The notes under the pieces are model-generated. The model made no database searches. It was not told where the DNA came from and was given only the letters and a program-made list of their open reading frames with translations. Below, one piece after another: positions 60,819 through 64,000 of a DNA stretch of 64,000 nucleotides (within the stretch, counting starts at the first letter, position 1; the number at the start of each line of letters is the position of its first letter). This stretch comes from Cryobacterium roopkundense (GTDB lineage: Bacteria; Actinomycetota; Actinomycetes; Actinomycetales; Microbacteriaceae). The position numbers and the translations under genes were made by a program. The stretch is taken from NCBI RefSeq assembly GCF_014200405.1, contig NZ_JACHBQ010000001.1, positions 3,286,001 through 3,350,000 of the forward strand, written 5' to 3'.

Positions 60819-62051
60819 CTACCAGTCGTGCATGGTCCCGTCGCGCTGCAGGCGGTTCACCGGCAGGTACGCGGGCGTGTAGTCGAAGGTCGCGGCGAGC
60901 GCCTCGTCGTACTCGACGCCGAGGCCGGGGTTGTTGCCCGGGTGCAGCAGCCCGTTCTCGAAGGTGTAGCTGGTCTGGAACACCGAGAGGGTGTCCTCCG
61001 AGTGCTTCATGTACTCCTGAATACCGAAGTTGTGGATCGCGAGGTCCAGGTGCAGGGCAGCGGCCTGACCGACCGGCGAGATATCGGTCGGTCCGTGAAA
61101 ACCAGATTTGATCTGGTAGATCGCGGCAAAGTCAATGATCTTCTTCAGCGCGCTGATACCGCCGGTGTGGGTGACGGCGCTGCGCACGTAGTCGATGAGC
61201 TGCTCGGTGATCAGGGTCTGATAGTCGAAGACCGTATTGAAGACCTCCCCGATGGCGAGCGGCGTCGTCGTCTGTGCCCGCACCCGCCGCAGCGCCTCCT
61301 GGTTTTCCCCGGGCGTGCAGTCTTCGAGCCAGAACAGGTCGTACGGCTCGAGGGATTTGCCGAGGATGGCGGCCTCGTTCGGCGTGAGGCGGTGATGCCC
61401 GTCGTGCAGCAGGGGAAGGTCGTAGCCGAATTCCTCTCGCACTGCCGCGAAGATCGTGGGGATGTGGCGCAGGTACGCGCGACTGTCCCACTGCTCTTCG
61501 GTAGGAACGGAGGTGCGCTTGGCGGGTTCGTAGTCGTAGCGCTCTCCGGGCTTCTGGTTGGTGGCCACGCCGTAGACCTGGCCGAGGCCGGGCACTCCGG
61601 TCTGCACACGGATGGCCTTGAAGCCCTGGTCGAGGTGGTTCTGAATGGAGGCGAACAGCGAGGGCAGGTCGGAGCCTGACGCGTGGCCGTAGGCGAGAGC
61701 GCCCGTGCGGGAGGCCCCGCCGAGCAGCTGGTACACCGGCTGGCCGGTCACCTTGCCCAAGATGTCCCAGAGCGCCACGTCCACGGCCGCGATCGCGGCC
61801 ATCGTGACGGGTCCGCGGCGCCAGTACGCCCCGCGGTAGAGGTACTGCCAGGTGTCTTCGATCGCCTGCGGGTCGCGGCCGATCAACAGCGGCACGATGT
61901 GTTCCTGCAGGTAGGCGACCACGGAGAGCTCGCGCCCATTGAGGGTCGCGTCGCCGAGGCCCGTCACGCCGTCCGACGTGGTGATCTTCAGGGTGACGAA
62001 GTTGCGTCCTGGACTCGTGAAGAAGACTTCTGCGTGTTCGATGACGCTCAT
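60819..62051 (-). CDS. manD: D-mannonate dehydratase, enolase superfamily (ManD/RspA)
   Basis: 410-aa enolase-superfamily enzyme. Typical ManD/RspA features are [30 protein letters not shown], the [18 protein letters not shown] loop, LLHDGHHRL with metal-binding Asp/His and the acid patches WLEDCTPGE and GEVFN. It dehydrates D-mannonate to 2-keto-3-deoxygluconate, the glucuronate branch parallel to UxaA. Its stop faces uxaA across repeat A; it overlaps the uxaC stop by 4 bp. Confidence 0.88.
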   Translation of the reverse strand: MSVIEHAEVFFTSPGRNFVTLKITTSDGVTGLGDATLNGRELSVVAYLQEHIVPLLIGRDPQAIEDTWQYLYRGAYWRRGPVTMAAIAAVDVALWDILGKVTGQPVYQLLGGASRTGALAYGHASGSDLPSLFASIQNHLDQGFKAIRVQTGVPGLGQVYGVATNQKPGERYDYEPAKRTSVPTEEQWDSRAYLRHIPTIFAAVREEFGYDLPLLHDGHHRLTPNEAAILGKSLEPYDLFWLEDCTPGENQEALRRVRAQTTTPLAIGEVFNTVFDYQTLITEQLIDYVRSAVTHTGGISALKKIIDFAAIYQIKSGFHGPTDISPVGQAAALHLDLAIHNFGIQEYMKHSEDTLSVFQTSYTFENGLLHPGNNPGLGVEYDEALAATFDYTPAYLPVNRLQRDGTMHDW

Positions 62052-63532
62052 AGTGCTGCTCTTTCTCCTGGTGCGGGGATGGTCGCGGCTGCTCCGGCGG
62101 CGGCAGTATCGCGTCGCGCGTAGGCCGTCAGGGGCAGGGTGTACGCGAGGTCGACCGCTGTTTCGGTGGCCTCGTCGAGGGTGAGTCGGTGTTCGGCCAC
62201 GAGCCCCGCGAGGTAGCCGGCGTCGATGCGTCGGGCCAGGTCATGCCTGGCCGGTATCGACGCGAACGCCCGCGTGTCGTCGACGAAACCGCTCGTGTTG
62301 TAGAAGCCGGCGGTCTCGGTGACGAGTTCACGGAACCGCGCCATGCCGCCGGGCGAATCGAGGAACCACCAGGGGGCGCCGAGCCGCACGGAGGGATACG
62401 CCCCCGCAATCGGCGCGAGTTCCCGCGAGTACACTGTCTCGTCGATCGTGAACAGGATGATGCGAAATCGCGGGTCGAGGCCGAAAGCGTTGAGCAGCGG
62501 TTGCAGCCCGCGGGTGTAGTCCACGGGCAGGGGAATGTCGAAGCCGTTGTCTGGGCCGAAAGCCGTGGCAATAGCGTCGGAGTGATCGCGTTGCACTCCG
62601 GGGTGAAGCTGCATCACGAGGCCGTCTTCGACCGACATGCGGGCGCTCTCAAAGAGCATGTTTGCCGCGAAGGCCTCGCCCGTGGCCGCGTCCACCGGGC
62701 CGACGAGCGCCTGCGCGAAGATGCGCTGGGCATCCGCTGCGGAGAGCGGGGTGGTGTCAGCGGTGAGGTGGCCGTGGTCCGTGGCACGGGCTCCCGCCGC
62801 CACGAACGCGAGACGGCGCTCCTGCACGGCCACGAGAAAGCTCGCGTAGTCCGTGATGTCCGAGCCGTTTCGGGCGGCGAGTGCGCGCACGGCGGCCCGC
62901 CAGCCGGCGCGATCGGGGTAGAAGATGCCGTCGGGCCGGAAGGTGGGAACGACCCGTTCGCCCCAGCCCTCCGCGGCGAGCGCCGCGTGCTCGGCCAGGT
63001 CGGAATCCGGCGCATCCGTGGTGCTGAGAATCTCGATGTTGAAACGGTCGAAGAGTGAGCGGATGCGATACTCCGGCGTGGCCAGGGCGGCCGACAGCTG
63101 GTCGTAGATCGCGTCGGCCGTGGCGGCGGAGGGCTCGTCGGTGATGCCGAAGACCAGGGCCAGCTCGTGTTCCATCCAGTAGCGGGTGGGGGTTCCGCGG
63201 AAGAGCTTCCAGTTCTCGCAGAAGCGCCGCCAGATGAGCCGATGGTCGGTCTCGTAGGAGGAATCACCGTCCAGGGGGCGAACGCCGAGGTCTTCGTGGC
63301 GATAGCCCTGGGACACCAGCATGCGTACGAGATAGTGGTCGGGAATGATGAAGAGCTCCGCCGGATCCCCGAAGGCGTCGTTGCGCCGGATGAAGCCGGC
63401 ATCGATGTGCCCGTGCATCGACACGATCGGCAGGGCGGCGACGCTCTCGTAGATCTCCCTGGCGATCGTTCGCTGCGTCGGCTCGGCCGGGAGGGCCCGG
63501 TCGGGGTGAAGTTTCCATGGCGTCTTCGCCAT
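62048..63532 (-). CDS. uxaC: Glucuronate/galacturonate isomerase UxaC
   Basis: 494-aa metal-dependent amidohydrolase-fold isomerase. The UxaC features are [10 protein letters not shown] (metal-binding HxH), [26 protein letters not shown] and the C-terminal [18 protein letters not shown]. It converts D-glucuronate to fructuronate and D-galacturonate to tagaturonate, the entry step of the pathway. ATG 63532 has GGAGG at 7 bp; longer frames into the promoter region are rejected. It is first in the uxaC-manD operon. Confidence 0.93.
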   Translation of the reverse strand: MAKTPWKLHPDRALPAEPTQRTIAREIYESVAALPIVSMHGHIDAGFIRRNDAFGDPAELFIIPDHYLVRMLVSQGYRHEDLGVRPLDGDSSYETDHRLIWRRFCENWKLFRGTPTRYWMEHELALVFGITDEPSAATADAIYDQLSAALATPEYRIRSLFDRFNIEILSTTDAPDSDLAEHAALAAEGWGERVVPTFRPDGIFYPDRAGWRAAVRALAARNGSDITDYASFLVAVQERRLAFVAAGARATDHGHLTADTTPLSAADAQRIFAQALVGPVDAATGEAFAANMLFESARMSVEDGLVMQLHPGVQRDHSDAIATAFGPDNGFDIPLPVDYTRGLQPLLNAFGLDPRFRIILFTIDETVYSRELAPIAGAYPSVRLGAPWWFLDSPGGMARFRELVTETAGFYNTSGFVDDTRAFASIPARHDLARRIDAGYLAGLVAEHRLTLDEATETAVDLAYTLPLTAYARRDTAAAGAAATIPAPGERAAL

Positions 63533-63697
63533 TTTCTGCCTCCTCATTGAAACAAAATGATTGTTGTTACAGTCGGTCAAGCCCGGTCGAGGCGTCGCCT
63601 TCAAGCTCGTTGAGACCACTATATGCAGGTATTCAGGCCGAGCGCGAGACCTTGGCGTGGCATTCGGGCAAACTTTCTGCCGTAATAAAACTGTGAC

Positions 63698-63727
63698 TTG
63701 ACGAAACACTGCAAAGGTTTGCAGAAT
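63698..63727 (+). promoter_or_regulatory. Promoter with overlapping palindromic operator
   Basis: TTGACG (63698-63703) and CAGAAT (63722-63727) are 18 bp apart and read toward the LacI gene at 63778. Between and over them lies the palindrome CTGCAAAGGTTTGCAG (63709-63724), 7-bp arms around a 2-bp centre, a LacI-type operator. Autoregulation is the simple reading, and control of divergent uxaC is possible. Confidence 0.6.
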
Positions 63728-63777
63728 GTAGCCACGGCCCACAACCATGCGGGCCCGTACACAGGGTGGTGTTCAAC

Positions 63778-64000
63778 ATGGTCGTGACTATTCGCGATGT
63801 GGCCCGGGTCACTGGAGTGTCGATCTCCACGGTCTCCCGAGCGCTCGCCAACCCGGAGCAGGTCGCAGAGGCTACCCGCCTGCACGTGCAGGAGACAGCC
63901 CGCAGCATGGGATACCGCCCGAACCGTGCCGCCAGGGGACTCGTCACCGGTCGCACGGGCAGCATCGGTCTCGTCGTTCCCGACCTGGAAAACCCGTTCT
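63778..64000 (+). CDS. LacI-family regulator, partial at right edge
   Basis: Only the first 74 codons are in the window. They encode the LacI HTH (TIRDVARVTGVSISTVSRAL), hinge (YRPNRAARGLVTGRTG) and the start of the effector domain (IGLVVPDLENPF). It is similar to but distinct from the LacI protein at 58003. It is divergent from uxaC-manD and presumably controls that operon or a sugar operon beyond the edge. Confidence 0.85.
   Translation, partial: MVVTIRDVARVTGVSISTVSRALANPEQVAEATRLHVQETARSMGYRPNRAARGLVTGRTGSIGLVVPDLENPF

Overview
The window is a high-GC actinobacterial chromosome segment. Tightly overlapping operons, frequent GTG starts, the recurrent word GCGGATGCC and the gene content (nar operon, hexuronate genes, a small ESX-like cluster) suggest a Microbacteriaceae member, perhaps close to Cryobacterium. 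The genus is an inference from style, not a match. I see no tRNA, rRNA, CRISPR array or insertion sequence.

Region by region. (1) 1-11.6 kb: a compact type VII secretion (ESX-like) locus. A leftward operon encodes three small WXG100/ESX-type proteins, a 713-aa polymorphic-toxin-like effector and a partial ORF, cut by the window edge, that may be its immunity gene. A divergent rightward operon encodes a zinc-ribbon/FHA protein, a small membrane protein, EccD, a MinD-like protein, EccC and a second MinD-like protein. Both MinD-like proteins lack the P-loop lysine. (2) 11.7-20.3 kb and 27.5-28.5 kb: molybdate uptake (modABC plus a HTH/molybdate-binding regulator) and molybdenum cofactor synthesis (moeB, moeA, moaC, mobA, a DUF6457-like gene, moaD, moaE, mogA). 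moaA is not in the window. (3) 20.4-27.5 kb: one thiamine transcription unit under a TPP riboswitch with a readable translational switch: SDR, LLM flavin monooxygenase, thiO, thiS, thiG, thiF-rhodanese, and ECF transporter parts YkoE and EcfT without an ATPase. (4) 28.8-40.9 kb: nitrate respiration, with narK, then narGHJI on the opposite strand behind a SufR-like HTH regulator with four C-terminal cysteines. An acyl-CoA dehydrogenase and a DUF488 gene lie between. The molybdenum genes supply the cofactor that NarG needs, which explains the clustering.

(5) 40.9-54.2 kb: miscellaneous genes: an SH3-like small protein, a secreted M28 peptidase, KtrAB potassium uptake, a tandem pair of nearly identical secreted Gly/Asn-rich proteins, a membrane protein, a GNAT enzyme, a PAP2 phosphatase, a Bcr/CflA efflux pump, a flavin disulfide-reductase-like enzyme and a ROK regulator. 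(6) 54.2-64 kb: hexuronate catabolism: aldo/keto reductase, SDR epimerase/dehydrogenase, KdgK, Eda, a LacI regulator, UxaA, ManD, UxaC and a second LacI gene running off the right edge. Together these cover most of the Ashwell route from glucuronate/galacturonate to pyruvate and glyceraldehyde 3-phosphate. The fructuronate/tagaturonate reductases are not seen.

The most distinctive non-genic signal is a set of dispersed intergenic palindromic repeats, about 80-95 bp long. They form at least three families with two copies each; in two families the copies are in inverted orientation. There is also a 72-bp-period tandem repeat at two loci, one of them inside the nar operon.
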